A stretch of 64,000 bases of DNA from Polyodon spathula (GCF_017654505.1 NC_054553.1:3327974-3391973); one strand, 5' to 3'. Counted from the first letter of the stretch, positions 1-13,900 are shown. Numbers and translations: made by a program. The notes: a model not told the origin generated them from the sequence alone.

Positions 1-97
1 AATCACGTGATGCAATAAATCTAATACAGATGTGGATTTTGTTTTTATTGGTTACAAAAAAATGGAGAGTACCAGCTATGGAAAAATGACCTCCCCA

Positions 98-286
98 CAG
101 ACTCGGACAGGGCTGGCATGAGGTCTCTTTGTTTGGGCAGCCTGTGCCTGGCCTCACCACAGAATTGCACAGGGTTACCATGAGGTCTCTGTGCTTGGGC
201 AACCTGTGCCTGGCCTCACCATAGACTCACGCAGGACTGGCTTGAGGTTTCTCTGCTTGGGCAGCCTGTGCCTGGCCTCATCACAG

Positions 287-287
<1 letters not shown>
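98..287. repeat. Three-copy minisatellite, about 62 bp
   Basis: Three imperfect head-to-tail copies share the core GCCTGTGCCTGGCCTCA. They run directly into the TA microsatellite that follows. No coding potential is seen. Confidence 0.8.

Positions 288-294
<7 letters not shown>

Positions 295-354
<60 letters not shown>
295..354. repeat. TA microsatellite
   Basis: About 28 uninterrupted TA dinucleotides. Short open frames over it are artefacts of the repeat. Confidence 0.95.
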
Positions 355-358
<4 letters not shown>

Positions 359-2143
359 TAGATTTCAAGCCCTTTAGCTCAAGTGCCAATGCAGCAGTGA
401 GATTAGACTACAGTAGGTTCAAAGCATTCAAACTGACCTCTAACTGCTCCCATTGTACTAGTTTGCTGCTGGACTTTCACTTCAGTTTAACTGCACATGT
501 TCTCAATACTGGAAGGCTCACAAGGTGAGAAGTAACCCGGAGCTGGGGAGCAGAGGAGGTGACAGGGGCTCTGGCTGTGTTACAAGCCCACAGAGATTTG
601 CTATACAAGGGTTTGGAACTCCTTGCACTGCCAGGCTGAACGACAGCAGACAGCAACTCAGTAACAGCATTTAATAGTTTCTTGGCTGTCACTTGTTCTA
701 GTGAGGGGGGAAAATAAACAATCAATTCTGTTAAAAAAAAAACTAAATTATCAGAAAACAGTGATAGATTGTGTGTTGGCTGTGAAGCTGATTGAAATGT
801 TGGCCAGAGCGATTAAGCAGAAACTGCACGCAGCATGCCCTGGTGTTTATATTGGCTTACTGACCTTGGTCTAACTCTAGCGGAGTCTCCAGTAGTTCAA
901 TGGAAACGATTAACCAGAATAGCTAATTGCATCATTTGGCACACAGGGACATGATTCTCTGAATTGAATTGTTTCTATTTGTGTGTGCTAATGTGTTTCT
1001 GATGCACCGCAAGATGTTAATTTCCAGATCAAGAACAGTAAGTGTGGAGCCAGGACTGGGCTTCCCTCTTTCTCTCTCACACACACAAAGTCACACACAG
1101 ATTCCTTGCTAATAAATACACTTCCACACACTGGCACCTAGAGGACAGGCCAGCTGCCAAGGGAAGGTAATTTCACTCTCCTGCCAGCTGCAGCGTTGTT
1201 CTGTGTCAGTTAGAGTTAACTGCTAGGAATCACCAGCCCATGGTAGTGTGGCTGTCCAGCGTTCAGTGTCTAGTGCTGCTGGATGCAATGCAACATGAGA
1301 GTGAAGTGTTTTATAAACTGGGACAATGACACTGAACTGCAAAGCAGAAGGCAATTTCAGAGACATGAACAACAGAAGGCGTGCAATTATTTCAAGTTCT
1401 TGCTTTGCCGTTTGGCTTACAGGTTTTCCTACACAGGCACACATAGATTTTGGCTCTTAAACAAACACAACACAGTTAAACTGCAGACTTACTCATCCAG
1501 TCGCTGTTTAACTGAAGCAATCTTTCGTAAATGAAGTTCCAGTCCAGAAGACAAGTGTTAAGATAAAGGGTCTATAGCAATGTCAAAACCTCAGTCTATC
1601 AGACAACGAGAGTGTTTGTTTAGTTTTGCTTGGACTGGGTGTTTGAAGTCCAGATGTTCTCATCCAGCTCGTTTTGTGTTTTTTATCCATTGTGAGATCA
1701 TTTGATTGGATTAACACTGACACAAAGCAAATCGAAAAAAACAAAAACCAAACCGAAGCACACAAAAATGATTTACATGTTTGGATCTGCAAATGAGGAA
1801 TATTTTGGAGCACAACTAAGGCATGTAAATCGTATAAACATTTGACTGGTTTTATTTTTCTTTAAAGAAAATGTAGAAAAGCATTCAGCCAGCAGCAACT
1901 GGAAACTTGGACATAAAACCCCAACCCCTTAAACTCGTTAAACTGAAAAAGAAAAATAAAATAGGAAAAAAACAATCCCTCAAAGCCGTGGCTTCCCTTC
2001 CCTCCTACTGTATATCTCTACTCATTTAGATTAGATTAGACACCCCTCCTTTTTAATATCAGTGAAGAAGAGCTAACAAATATGAGAATTACATCTAGTT
2101 TGTTTCAAGATATTGATCCATTTTATAAAGCTGCTTTTGTGTG

Positions 2144-2146
<3 letters not shown>
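355..2146. other. Non-coding, nothing recognised
   Basis: AT-rich sequence with no ORF of recognisable composition on either strand. On the minus strand an AATAAA lies near 1850, which could end a minus-strand transcript, but no coding exon is firmly attached to it. Confidence 0.4.

Positions 2147-2241
<95 letters not shown>
2147..2241. repeat. Compound TA-CA microsatellite
   Basis: A TA tract of about 35 units passes directly into about 12 CA units. Confidence 0.95.
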
Positions 2242-2242
<1 letters not shown>

Positions 2243-3485
2243 TGAGTCGAATGTTAACAAAGTAACTTAAAGAAAAACGAACCCTTTGTCTGTGCTACTA
2301 GAAATCTGATTCCCTATCCATTTAGCCAACACTAACAAAATTGCTGGTGGCTTTTAACTGCCAGCTTTGCATGCTTGGCAGATTACGACGTGTGAATGAA
2401 AAAATGTACTGGTAGGTTAGTGTTGTTTTAATGATTTATTAATTTACTGAGCATACATTTTAACTACAGCCAAAGGTAGCAAATCTGTAACTGAGTTTTG
2501 GGGTTACATTAACCTCTATATACATACACATACACACACACACATATATATACAAAGGGAACACAAGTTCATCTTCAAACTAGGAACTTTGGAACCTCTT
2601 GGCATGAACGTTCTGTTCCGACAATCCAGAATCACCCACCAAAGCATTTCATTTTTTTGTGCACTGCAGTTCTACCTCCTTTCAAAACATACAAAAACCC
2701 CACTCTGCATTCTGTGTTTACACCCACAAAGAGAGCTAAAAAGACAACAACTCTCAGATTCAAGCCTGAACTTGACAGGCTCTCTGGAACAAAAGCCTGA
2801 AGCAGCGGCCTTCTGTTGTACTGTTACAAATTAGACCACAGATGCCACCTACAGTCAACACAAAGTATGGATACATTTTGTATGTCAAAACAGGTAAAAA
2901 ACAAAAAAAAAGTATTTTTCTAATCCTATCTACATATTTCCTGAGGGGCTGGGGGGGGGGGGGGAGCTACAATGATTTCCAGTTGTTTTCCAGTGCCCTC
3001 CCAAAACATGTTCAGGCTGTAATGGTCAATACTATATACAGAGCTGAACGTTATGGATCACCTTCCTGAATACTGCATGTCAGTGTATGGAAGACTCTTG
3101 GCTTTGTAGTCTTTGGTAATTGAAACTGGAATTACTTTCTTTACTGGAGGAAAACATCAAAAAATAAACTTTGTAGCAAAAATAAAATATTAGGACATGT
3201 TCTACACTGGCAGAACTACTTCAAAAAGCAAGAACATAAACAAACAATTCTGTTTTGCCTTGAAGAGAGGACAAAAGCAAATGTGATCATATTTACTGTT
3301 ACCACCCAGGCTTTGGGTGTAATAAATACAGCATTAATACAGCAGATGAAATGAATACAGAGAAAAAGAGGAAACAGCAACACACCGCCTGTTTTCACAA
3401 ATGAACTTGTTAAGCGTTCAGCGGCTTCACCTGCGGGAGAGGAGCTTTGCAGCTGAGGCTCTGCAGTACTGGGGTGAGAGTCTTG

Positions 3486-3652
3486 TCAGGGTTTCCAAGC
3501 TTCTCTATCCAAACTGCTCCAGGCGGCACTGGCGCAATGTCCTCCCCAGTTCAGATAGAAGACATAATGGTATTCCAATCCATTACAGAACAAGCCCTCC
3601 TTAGCTATAGGAGTTCCCATAGGACTCCACGCGTTCAGCATTGTATACCTGT
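3486..3652 (-). other. Possible terminal exon of an unknown transcript
   Basis: On the minus strand an acceptor-like GTTCATTGCCAG is followed by an open frame of about 54 residues, beginning DRYTMLNAWSPMG and ending DREAWKP before a stop. Read in phase 1, it joins in frame with the small exon-like segment at 4833-4875. I do not recognise the product, and a non-coding transcript or chance is equally possible. Confidence 0.2.
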
Positions 3653-4832
3653 CTGGCAATGAACACAACACAGATTCCTGTGAAACAGATTGTTATTTAT
3701 TCATTTAGAATACAAGCTTAAAAGCAGACCATTTCTTACTGTATATTTTATTTACAACACAAACTGTTAGCCGTGCCATCAACTGGCAATCATTTACAAA
3801 CGCTGAAGTCTTTGTTACCAGTGGTCAGCCCCCTCGTCTTAACACTAAACCGGTATCACAACTTCACTTCTTCAAATTGATCTTTTTCATTGTGGACAAA
3901 ATCAGGAATTTCAAACTTAACAGACAAACAAAAATACAAAACAGGATACGTACAAAGAATAAAAATACTATTCAGAATTTGTAAGTAAAATATTTCCATG
4001 TTTAACATAACAAATAAAACACAAATATTAAGTACAAAATTACTGGCACTAACAAGAATGCATTTCAATATTAAAAGTAAGGCTTGCTGCCAGACTGCAG
4101 TGTTTAATCTGGGTTGAAGTAACTTGCACATCATACTTGCCAAAGTTGAATACAAAATTTGGCATGATAACAGGGCTGCTTTTAATACAAACACCAGACT
4201 AATGCAGAACATCTTAAACAGAGTATTTGATTGCATCTCAGCAGTGATAATTCATTTGGCTCTGTCCCATGCAGTATTACAGACAGCAGCCCTGCAGTCT
4301 CCCCCTTAGTGGAGCGATAACCAGGGATTTTCAATCCTACAAGCATTGTCACTGCTTCCCTATTGCTGTGCTAAAGGTTTTTATGTAGCATTGTTTTAAC
4401 TTGCAGGTTTTTCCAATACAACACTATACATTGCTAAAGTTTAAACTGATGCTTTGAGGTCGGACCTTTTCATCAGATCAGTACAACTCTGATGCACCAG
4501 CTGCATGGAGCCGTGATTGAAAGAACCTGAAATCTAAAGATTTTCAGCAAAGGACGAGATCAAAAGTTGCTATTGAAGCAACATATAATTGAAGCCTTTT
4601 AACATGTCATTTAGAAATTAAGGGTTCTGCCCGCTAAACTAGAGTGGTATTAAAAGGTGTGTCAGCCCATTATATCAAATGCACGGTGGATTGAGTTTGT
4701 TTTAGTAGTTGAGGCATTCAGACCATGCACACAGCAATTCCAGGTGGGAGACTGGCAAGTGCAATGCAAATGCTATTTGTTGAATAACTGTGCAGTAGAC
4801 CTTTAGTAACACTGACTTAAAACACTGATTAC

Positions 4833-4875
4833 CTTCAGTACAAGTAAAACAGATTCCCCTCGCCCGCGTTCGGAT
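4833..4875 (-). other. Possible 43-nt internal exon
   Basis: On the minus strand the segment is bounded by a good acceptor (GTGCACCTTCAG) and a donor (CTGAAG|GTAATC). It can be spliced in phase 1 to 3652, giving ...GICFTCTED... The only support is splice-site shape and phase. Confidence 0.2.
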
Positions 4876-6585
4876 CTGAAGGTGCACAGACAGCAACTAC
4901 AAGCCTGCCAGTAGATGTATTACAACCAGATCCTCATCTTCCCTCAAATCGTTAAGATGCTGGTCCGTTTTCTGGGCTACAGTACCAAGCAGGTTTAAAA
5001 AAATAATACGCAGAAACATTTACCAGAAGTAGCACGGGAGCAAACTATCAACGTTGCAGGGATTTGAACTAACAATGCTGGAAGGTACTTGCATTAGCAG
5101 AAACTAAATTCTACAGAATTTACTTGTAGCTGCAGGGAAGCCACGACCAATACTAGTGCGGTGCAGTTCAACTCCCAAACTGCTGGCCACAAAAAAATCT
5201 CCTATTCCATTACTTTGTTTTATTGCACATGTGATTTGCAACTGCAGAAGATGCTGCTACACATCTGAATGCCAATACAGGTAGTTAATTAATGATCTGC
5301 ACATAAAGCTATACATGTTAGTGTTTTATCAGTCATTTACTTTCTTAGCAAAAATAAGTATGACTGTGAATGCAGAGAGTAAACACTCTTATGATTAAGA
5401 GAATCACACAAGAGTATTAAAATATGAATAGTAATAACTGAGTTTATGTAGTAAAAGTTTTAAGCATGCCTGTTCCTGTTTTGGGCTTGCTAAGCTAAGG
5501 AAAGGTATTTAGGTTGACCAACTGATTTAGTGCACGGCTATCAGAGACAAGGACAAAAGCCAAGGTTTATAATAAAAAAAAAAACAAACACAGAGTGTGT
5601 TAAGTTAGCAAGTGGCTCAAAGCGTGAATTTCTCCGCAGAGCAGCCAAACTGAGCATGCCTTGCAGTGGGTTCTTTCACTGTGTTAAGAAGTTACTTAAA
5701 CTCATTAGCAATGCATTCTATCAAGCCCCCAATTACTTTGCTGTTGCTTGTTTTATTTTCCTTTCTCCTGTGAATCCCCTTTACCCTGCTAGACATGAGA
5801 CAGGTAATAAGACCCCTTCAGCCCCACATCCTTTCCCATAGCAGCAGCTGGGGTCGTGTTAGTTGCCACACAGGAAGTGAACTTATAGTGCTGTGTTGGC
5901 AGGAAAAAGTCAAAGTCAAAAGGTAAAAGAAAAGTCTGGAAAACAAGAAGTTAAATAGAAAGACCTGACTTCGGAAAAGCTTTGCTAATGTGACACGAAA
6001 AAAGAAATGCCCCTAGATTATTTTATTACCCTTCCAAGCAGGGCACACACTGTGCTGCACCTGAATCCACTGTTTGACTAGCTGCTACCTGTAGAGATCT
6101 ACTCTGGGGGAACCCTGGAACTTTCCCCGAGACCACGTTAGACACAAGCATTAGTGAAACGTGCCGTTTCCACTACGAGTACAATCATGAAGACAGAACA
6201 AGAAATTAGAAAAAAGCCCCTTCTGTACTGCTTCAATAGAAGAGTCCCCATTTCTGAATGACACCTGGCACCCACACATTACCCACCAGTTCTCTGCAAT
6301 GACTTAGATTCCCACAGTGTCACTTTAACAAACCCTGATTTTGCATACAGCATACTGAAAGCACAAGTTACCCCAAGCTGTATGTCTTTAAGCCAATTTA
6401 CATCTGTACAGAAACAATTAACTTCTTGTTTCATGTCTCTCACCCACCTGGTTATTTACGCAAATAACCATGTATTTGTTCTCCACAACCAAATCTACAG
6501 GTTTTATCTGACAGGCAGATTAGCTGCTTGGACCATTTTTACAATATACTGCACCATGCCTGACAGTTTCAGGCTTACATAACTG

Positions 6586-6620
<35 letters not shown>

Positions 6621-7500
6621 TTCCTTTTTCATGACAAAGCTCAGGTCCTTGCATACTAAACACTTCTTGAACACATTCAAGAAATATTAGTTAGGAAATT
6701 TAGAATGTCAACTGTCCCATATCCATTCTATAAAATGCAAATTCTTTTATAGAGTTGTTCTGATCAGCTTGTGTTAACTGATCAAGGGGCTGTGTGTCCA
6801 GGTTGAATGTGCAGCAAACGTCTTGACACAAGAAAGCAGGAAAATGGGCTTAGTATTATTGTATGCAAAGCCATCCTTGCATTAATACCTTCCTTCAACG
6901 CAGTAGTATGGTCTAGGGAAATTGATTACTATACACAGAGAGGTACAGCAACAAGCAGACAGGCCGTGGAGGTTCCTTGCACTGCAGACAGATAAACCGC
7001 TAGCTTAAAAGCAGCCGGCGTTGGACAATGGGATTATGGGTTGCATTATTATTATTATTAAGCAGATAATCAGATGTTCGTTTAAGTCAGGAACTTTTTC
7101 TTCTTCTAGGTTATTTCTTGGCGCAGTTTAATTTTAAAAATCACAAATGGGTTGTATTTATTTTTTATTTTGGTACTTCTTAATAAGCACTGGCCACTCT
7201 GCAGAGTTCAGCATCATCAGAATGATCATCTGGGAGGCAAACAGTGTGAAACTGCTTGGCACCAGATGATTGAGCCCCCCACCCCCCCAAAAAACACAAA
7301 AAGAAGTTGGCTGTAACATCCTGGACCCATTCTACCTCACTGGCTCCTTTGTGTTCACGTCTGTCAAAAGCAAGGCTTGGGTTCCCGCTTTCAGATCCAT
7401 CCAAGTTTTTCAGAAAAAAGAAAGCAGGCCATGGTCGCAGCCTGTAATAAGCTACTGATTATGATTCCCCTTCTGCCCCCTGCTGGAGGAGCTCGGGGGG
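4876..7500. other. Non-coding, nothing recognised
   Basis: AT-rich sequence including a run of about 34 T (6584-6617). No coding region or RNA gene is supported. Confidence 0.4.
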
Positions 7501-8000
7501 NNNNNNNNNNNNNNNNNNNNNNNNNNNNNNNNNNNNNNNNNNNNNNNNNNNNNNNNNNNNNNNNNNNNNNNNNNNNNNNNNNNNNNNNNNNNNNNNNNNN
7601 NNNNNNNNNNNNNNNNNNNNNNNNNNNNNNNNNNNNNNNNNNNNNNNNNNNNNNNNNNNNNNNNNNNNNNNNNNNNNNNNNNNNNNNNNNNNNNNNNNNN
7701 NNNNNNNNNNNNNNNNNNNNNNNNNNNNNNNNNNNNNNNNNNNNNNNNNNNNNNNNNNNNNNNNNNNNNNNNNNNNNNNNNNNNNNNNNNNNNNNNNNNN
7801 NNNNNNNNNNNNNNNNNNNNNNNNNNNNNNNNNNNNNNNNNNNNNNNNNNNNNNNNNNNNNNNNNNNNNNNNNNNNNNNNNNNNNNNNNNNNNNNNNNNN
7901 NNNNNNNNNNNNNNNNNNNNNNNNNNNNNNNNNNNNNNNNNNNNNNNNNNNNNNNNNNNNNNNNNNNNNNNNNNNNNNNNNNNNNNNNNNNNNNNNNNNN
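7501..8000. other. Assembly gap (500 N)
   Basis: Exactly 500 N, so probably a gap of arbitrary size. The right edge opens inside the first of two near-identical copies of a roughly 98-bp unit, so a tandem repeat probably broke the assembly. Open frames that cross the N run are meaningless. Confidence 0.97.
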
Positions 8001-8180
8001 TTTCTGCTGATCGTATTAAAAACGCGATCACCAAAACAAAGCTGCATGCACAGGGGCAGGGTGCATTGACGGCAGTGTTTACATTATTGTATTCGTATTT
8101 CTGCTGATCGTATTAAAAACGCGATCACCAAAACAAAGCTGCATGCACAGGGGCAGGGTGCATTGACGGCGCTTCAGTGT
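8001..8180. repeat. Tandem duplication at the gap edge, unit about 98 bp
   Basis: Two copies of the block starting TTTCTGCTGATCGTATTAAA, the second beginning near 8099. The copies are almost identical and the first abuts the N run. Confidence 0.9.
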
Positions 8181-8505
8181 TGACAGTACCAGCATTTCAG
8201 CGGGGTGAGGGAACGGCTGATGCAACTTTGAAATAGTTTACAATGAGACCGGATATGCCTGCAATTCTTAAATACGCGCGATTATATAGCCCGGCTGTAA
8301 ATTACAACCACTACCTGACATATTGGAACAGATATAAAAGCGAAAAAGAAAAAAATAAATGAAAAATCGTGTCTTGACTTAAGTTGAACTAATTTTAACA
8401 TTAGCTGCTCAAATTCCTTTCATGTGGTTTGGTGCTCCAGTGGTTTAATCCGGTGCTTGTCAATAACACAGAAACAAATCCCAGACAAATCCTAACTCGT
8501 GATCG

Positions 8506-8506
<1 letters not shown>

Positions 8507-8557
<51 letters not shown>
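8507..8557. repeat. GT microsatellite
   Basis: About 25 TG units. Confidence 0.95.
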
Positions 8558-8560
<3 letters not shown>

Positions 8561-8696
8561 ACTTACCGAGCCACGCACACACCGGCTACACTTTCAACAA
8601 AGAGTCAATAATGAACCTTCCCGCTTTCCTGATGAATATTAACAAAAATATCATGTGTGTGGTTCTGAATCAGAATTATATTAAGCAATATAATTC

Positions 8697-8698
<2 letters not shown>

Positions 8699-8791
<93 letters not shown>
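8699..8791. repeat. Compound TA-CA microsatellite
   Basis: A TA tract with one phase break, then about 15 CA units. Confidence 0.95.
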
Positions 8792-8793
<2 letters not shown>

Positions 8794-8883
8794 CCATTCA
8801 AAATTGTACTCAGATCTCAAACACGCGTTAGTAAAATCACGCTTGTGATTTTCCGTTTATAAAGGAAACTATAATTACATACA

Positions 8884-9083
8884 ACGTGATTCATTTCTTT
8901 ATATTGGTAACACTGTGTAATTCATTTCTTTATATTGGTAACGCAGTGTAATTCATTTCTTTATATTGGTAACGCAGTGTAATTCATTTCTTTATATTGG
9001 TAACGCAGTGTAATTCATTTCTTTATATTGGTAACGCAGTGTAATTCATTTCTTTATATTGGTAACACTGTGTAATTCATTTT
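8884..9083. repeat. 31-bp tandem repeat carrying ATTGG boxes
   Basis: Six full copies and a decayed seventh of a unit with core TTCATTTCTTTATATTGG. Each copy places an ATTGG (reverse CCAAT) exactly 31 bp after the last. It lies next to a GC-richer stretch (9090-9450) that could be a promoter. Confidence 0.9.
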
Positions 9084-9160
9084 CTCGATATCGGTCTGGA
9101 AATCCGACACCCGCGTGGATTTGGAAGACATCATACAATCCGTTTTACCGCCCGCTCCGA

Positions 9161-9211
<51 letters not shown>
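9161..9211. repeat. AAT trinucleotide microsatellite
   Basis: About 17 AAT units. The polyisoleucine frame on the minus strand is an artefact. Confidence 0.95.
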
Positions 9212-9213
<2 letters not shown>

Positions 9214-9974
9214 CAATATTGATAACGCGACAGCAATGAAGAGAAGATGGTGATGAATATACTTGTTATTACCTGACAAAAAGGACAGAAGTAGTCAGAA
9301 ACAAGCAGGGTGTTTAACACAGCAAGCTGCACAGACCCGTTCCTCCCTCACGGCGAGACTTCCAGCAATGTGAACCCAGCCTCTTCACAAACTTCTGAGG
9401 GCAGCGAGGATACGCAGCGTCGAGGAGGCGGGCACTATCATACAAGCGCGCATATAGACATAGAGATATAGATAGATATAGATAGATAGATATGAAATGC
9501 TTTTATTGTATTTAAATACTGTTGGGTTTATATGGCTCCTGCCGAAACAGAGTATTGTGCGGTCGATTTGAGTTTTGATGTGTTTTATTCGGTTTTATTC
9601 AAGTGAAGGAAACGGATTTCCACATAAGGCTTTGTTACAATAGACATGCGTGCGTCATTGACACGTCAATGTTTTCCTTTTCAAAACTGAGTTGTAAACC
9701 GTGCTTATTTTCCATTCATAAATTATAGATGATGAAGATGGTAAGGTGAAAAAAAATCCATACAGACAATTCGTGGAAACGATCCCACAACAAAGACAAT
9801 ATAAGATACAAACTATTCATTGCCAAGAGTGAAGTCACTAGCACCTGCTATGTGAAATGGGATCTGTCTCCAAAAGTCCAAGAAAATGTCCCTTTTTAAC
9901 GTTAAAAAAGAGACAGATTTGAATATAAAAAATCACCAGTGCAGCCTTTTATGATGTTTGCGAATTGAAAGTTT

Positions 9975-10060
9975 GAGCCCGTTCTAGAATGGTTCTGCCC
10001 GACCTATTCTGGAATTGTGCAGAATTCTGGTTCTGTCCGACCTATTCTGGAATTCTCTTG
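9975..10060. repeat. Short tandem duplication
   Basis: The segment GGTTCTG-C/T-CCGACCTATTCTGGAATT occurs twice in succession with a spacing of about 44 bp. Confidence 0.7.
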
Positions 10061-11403
10061 TGGCTCTGCTAGAGAACCTGCTTCTGCTGAGAAGACACGT
10101 GACAGCATAGATGCGATTCGCATTTCCTTTGTGAGCATGTGCAAATGCAAATCATGACAAGAACTATCCATCTTAGGCAAACAGAAGCTAGTCTGTCCCT
10201 GTTCTCTCCACAGTTGCCTCATAACACAAAATGTCACAATTCCTTTTTTTTTGTTTTGTTAATTTCAAAGAAAACACAATCAGTATATATGTACATACTG
10301 TATATAAATATAATGCATAAAAAATTGAACTATTACATCCAGTTCAATTCATATTCTTTACTCGAACACATTACAATTCATAGCAATACAGAGTTAATGT
10401 AAATAAAGTCTACATATGAAGACAGAGACTTCCCTAATACTAAATTCATCCCAATAAAAAATGTCTAATTTCTTTAAAATTCAACCTCTTGTACGCACAA
10501 CAGGTTGTTGGCAATGTTGGGCACCGGATCTTGACCCCTTAGCCCTCAAATACCATGCCACGCCACGGCGAGGGTCAGGGATTGTAAGACAGCTTCACAA
10601 AGCAAGAAGGTCATTTGCAGGTCTCGCTGTTTCATGACTTGTGACTCATCCAGCTAACAGATGAGACCTTCAGCTCTCCCAGGATATCAAAGCACTCAGG
10701 CGATTTCCAGCACAGGGGTTTGAGGCTACAACAGCGCTGCCTGGGACGTACCAAGGGCAGAAAGCTTTACAGGCCCCTACCCCTACAGCCTTCACCCGGC
10801 TTCAAAATGCATGCCTGTGTTTCTCAAAACATTCCTTATAATTCCTTGTAATGAAGTAACGCAAACCTGAAAACAAATCACACCCCTTTGCGATAACTGT
10901 ATCAGAGTCTCACCCGTTTCAGGACCCTTTTGGAATTTATTTCAGCAGAGTCTCATCCCTAAAAGAAACAAACACGACCTGGTGTTTCATTAGCGCATTC
11001 CCAAATCTCACTCACTTGGGTGTTCTGACCTTGGCGTCTGCTTTTAAAAAGGTAAATATCGTTAGCCAGGTATTGAGTGTGATATGCATCATGCTGACTC
11101 TCTCCCCTCCAGGAACAGAGGCACTGTTAATATAGTGTAACATGGACGTTTCATAGAGGGGTATAGCCAGGCTACTCACAAGCTTGCTCCAGAGAGGAAT
11201 ACTGGATATGCTCTTACACTAACGGATGAGCCAATCAGAGAGTGTAAAGTGCTGAGACCTGCACACTGAAGCTGTTTCTTCTAAATTAGGGGCCGAATGA
11301 GGACTCTTCGGGCTAAATAAAACTCCATCCCCCACAATGCCGCAGGGGTAATGCAGTGCCAGCATTCTGCAGTTTACTTTCTGATGCAACCAGGGGTCGT
11401 AAT

Positions 11404-11405
<2 letters not shown>

Positions 11406-11436
<31 letters not shown>
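11406..11436. repeat. CAG trinucleotide run
   Basis: About ten CAG units. No coding context supports a polyglutamine protein. Confidence 0.9.
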
Positions 11437-11437
<1 letters not shown>

Positions 11438-13639
11438 GCAGTCCAGTATCTCACTGGAAAGGTGTCATTTACTGGCACTGAACATTGCACGCAAGCCACA
11501 GATAATGGGTGTGTCTGCTTCAGCATGGTGGTAGTTCCAGATAAAAGGCTTTACACTGGAAGAGGGGATGCGTTTCTAACCAGCAACTGCATTGCGCGGT
11601 TTGATAAGTTTGGCAATTTTAAACTTAATGCACATTAAATAATAAAATAAAATGAGCTTGCCTTGCAATTCAAAGGTACGGGAGGTGGTATTATTAGCAG
11701 CAGGGTGTTTTTGATAGTGGATTCAGTATGTGGCATACGCAGCTCAGTGACTGGTGGAGGGGGCTAGCTGGAGCAACAGCTGCTCCGTGTTATTGGCTAC
11801 ACCCTGAAGCTGTTTCTTCTACATTAGGGACTGTATTAGGACTGGGTTAAATAGCAGCTCACTGCCTTTTCCTGCCATTGAATCCAATAATCCCATGTAA
11901 AGTTGTTATACAGTATCATAAACCACACATGCCAAGCCTAGAGCCAGGAGTTATATAATACAATCTAACCGCTTTCAGAACTTAAACAGTAACACGCAGA
12001 CTCAATGTATGGTTTCCAATGTATAGAATGTTGTATTGCTATACACATTTTGTAAGCGATACCTTTCAATGATGAAAGGACAGAAGTGTCCCAGTTTACA
12101 GTGTCCCATGACATACATGTGCTGTGTTGTTCTACATTCATTATGATGGGCCCCTGATCCCACCCATGAAGAATTCGGATTCTTTCCACTGGCCACACTG
12201 AGATGGCTTTATATTACCAGGCTGAGATGGCACAGATCTGAGTTTTTTTTTTTTCTGCTCTCTCTCTCTGATTACACCACACGCTGCTCTGTGCCTCTGT
12301 GTGCTGCCTCGTTAACATGCAAACCACCCACTCTAGTAAAAACTTGTGGGATGCAAAGTGTCGAGTTTGTGTTGTTTTTATTGCTACCTGGAAGAGGCCA
12401 GGTTTTATTTGAAAAAGCTTTCAAAGTAACAGCTTAAGGCCATTCCTTTGAGGCAAAGTCTGGCTATGTGTTTCTATATTGATATGCACGATTCCATGCG
12501 GTTTTAATATACTGCACAATGTAAGACACAAACAAGCCAGTGCCTGCGTGGGGCTGAGATACTGAGCGTGGGGCTTGCACTGGGATCATGCATGCAGGCT
12601 TTAAGGTTGTCTTTTAGAACAGGCAGTAGTTTGCATGGGTTATTCCTCAAAGGCTGTATTAGAAGACATGCTTTTCCCTGGTCACCCGTCTTATTTCACC
12701 AGTTGCATTTCTGTTGAAACTGGGAACATCTGTATTTTGCATGACCTCAATTGTGTTTCTGGAAAGGAAATAATACAGTCAAAAGGCAGAGACCCATGCA
12801 ATGATGGTTAAATGAAATAGCCAACGTTAAGCCTGTGAAGCAGCACAAAAATGGACTGTGGATCTCCAAACCAGGTGAATCAAGTCATAGGCAAGTATTT
12901 GACTACAATATAATTCAATGACATTTTAAGAGAAGACATTGAAAATCCATAATCACAGCCTTTAAAATGCATTAGCTAAGAAATGTAACTTTTCTTTGGA
13001 AGAACAGATATGCAAATGTTTCTGTTGCCATCGTTGTTGACTTTACCATTTAAAATACAAGTGTGCTGGAATTCTAGGACTACAAGCTAGACGTCATGTT
13101 TCATCAGACTTTCAGTAAACTGCTAGTAACAGGCCTGTGAGCAGAATTCTGCAGAATGGCTCTTCTACAAAAACTTAAAAGCTGCATCACCAAGTTAACC
13201 CTTTAACTGTGCCAAGAAGGATGCAAACGCTGGGGAACGTTGCTGTACTGTACCTGCCACAGAAGGCCATGTTGTTTTTTTTGTAATCTTGTATGCTGGC
13301 TGCCGTCTCTCTCTCTACTAGCTGCTGCAGACATTGCAAAGTGGAGCTCTGACGAGGCAGTGGGCAAGCAGGGGGCAGATCACATACAACTCAGTTTACA
13401 GCAACATTCAAAGCACACGCATGCATGGGAATGCAAATGAACCGGTGCTGTTAGTATACTGGACCATTCACACCAGACAAAACCCCTTTTTTGCTGCTGC
13501 CACTAGCTAAGCAAGTTGTGTGCTTGATTTATTATTATTGCAAGCATCTAGAAAGCTTGCTGATTGTAGGTGTGAACAGGTTATGCACGGCCCTGTCCAT
13601 CAATGGCCGAGATAGAGTGCAAGTGCATCAGGAAGTAAA

Positions 13640-13900
13640 CGATTCTTTCTTTACCGGGCGTCATGAAAGCTCAGACAAACTTATTCTCTCATGCAATTTC
13701 CACACTCATCACCAAGCATACAAATCTGGCTGTTCTCGAAGATACAAACAGACTCTATGCCCTCTATTTGTGAGATGTGATTGCAAGAGGCAAATCTTTC
13801 ATTCTCTCAGCTGCCTCTTTATGGAATAATCAATTTCCTGACCTTATCATCTTCCACGCTTGTTTGTTTGAGAGGTGGTTGCATAAAGACACCCCCCCAG
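13640..13900 (+). mobile_element. Probable LINE (L2/CR1-like) 3' remnant
   Basis: The plus strand reads KSFILSAASLWNNQFPDLI, like the AWNSLP-type motif near the C-terminal end of L2/CR1/Rex reverse transcriptase ORFs. The flanks are decayed. This is inferred from a single motif. Confidence 0.35.

Noticed and set aside
7377..8069. ORFs of about 190-230 residues made mostly of X
   Set aside because: They run through the assembly gap.
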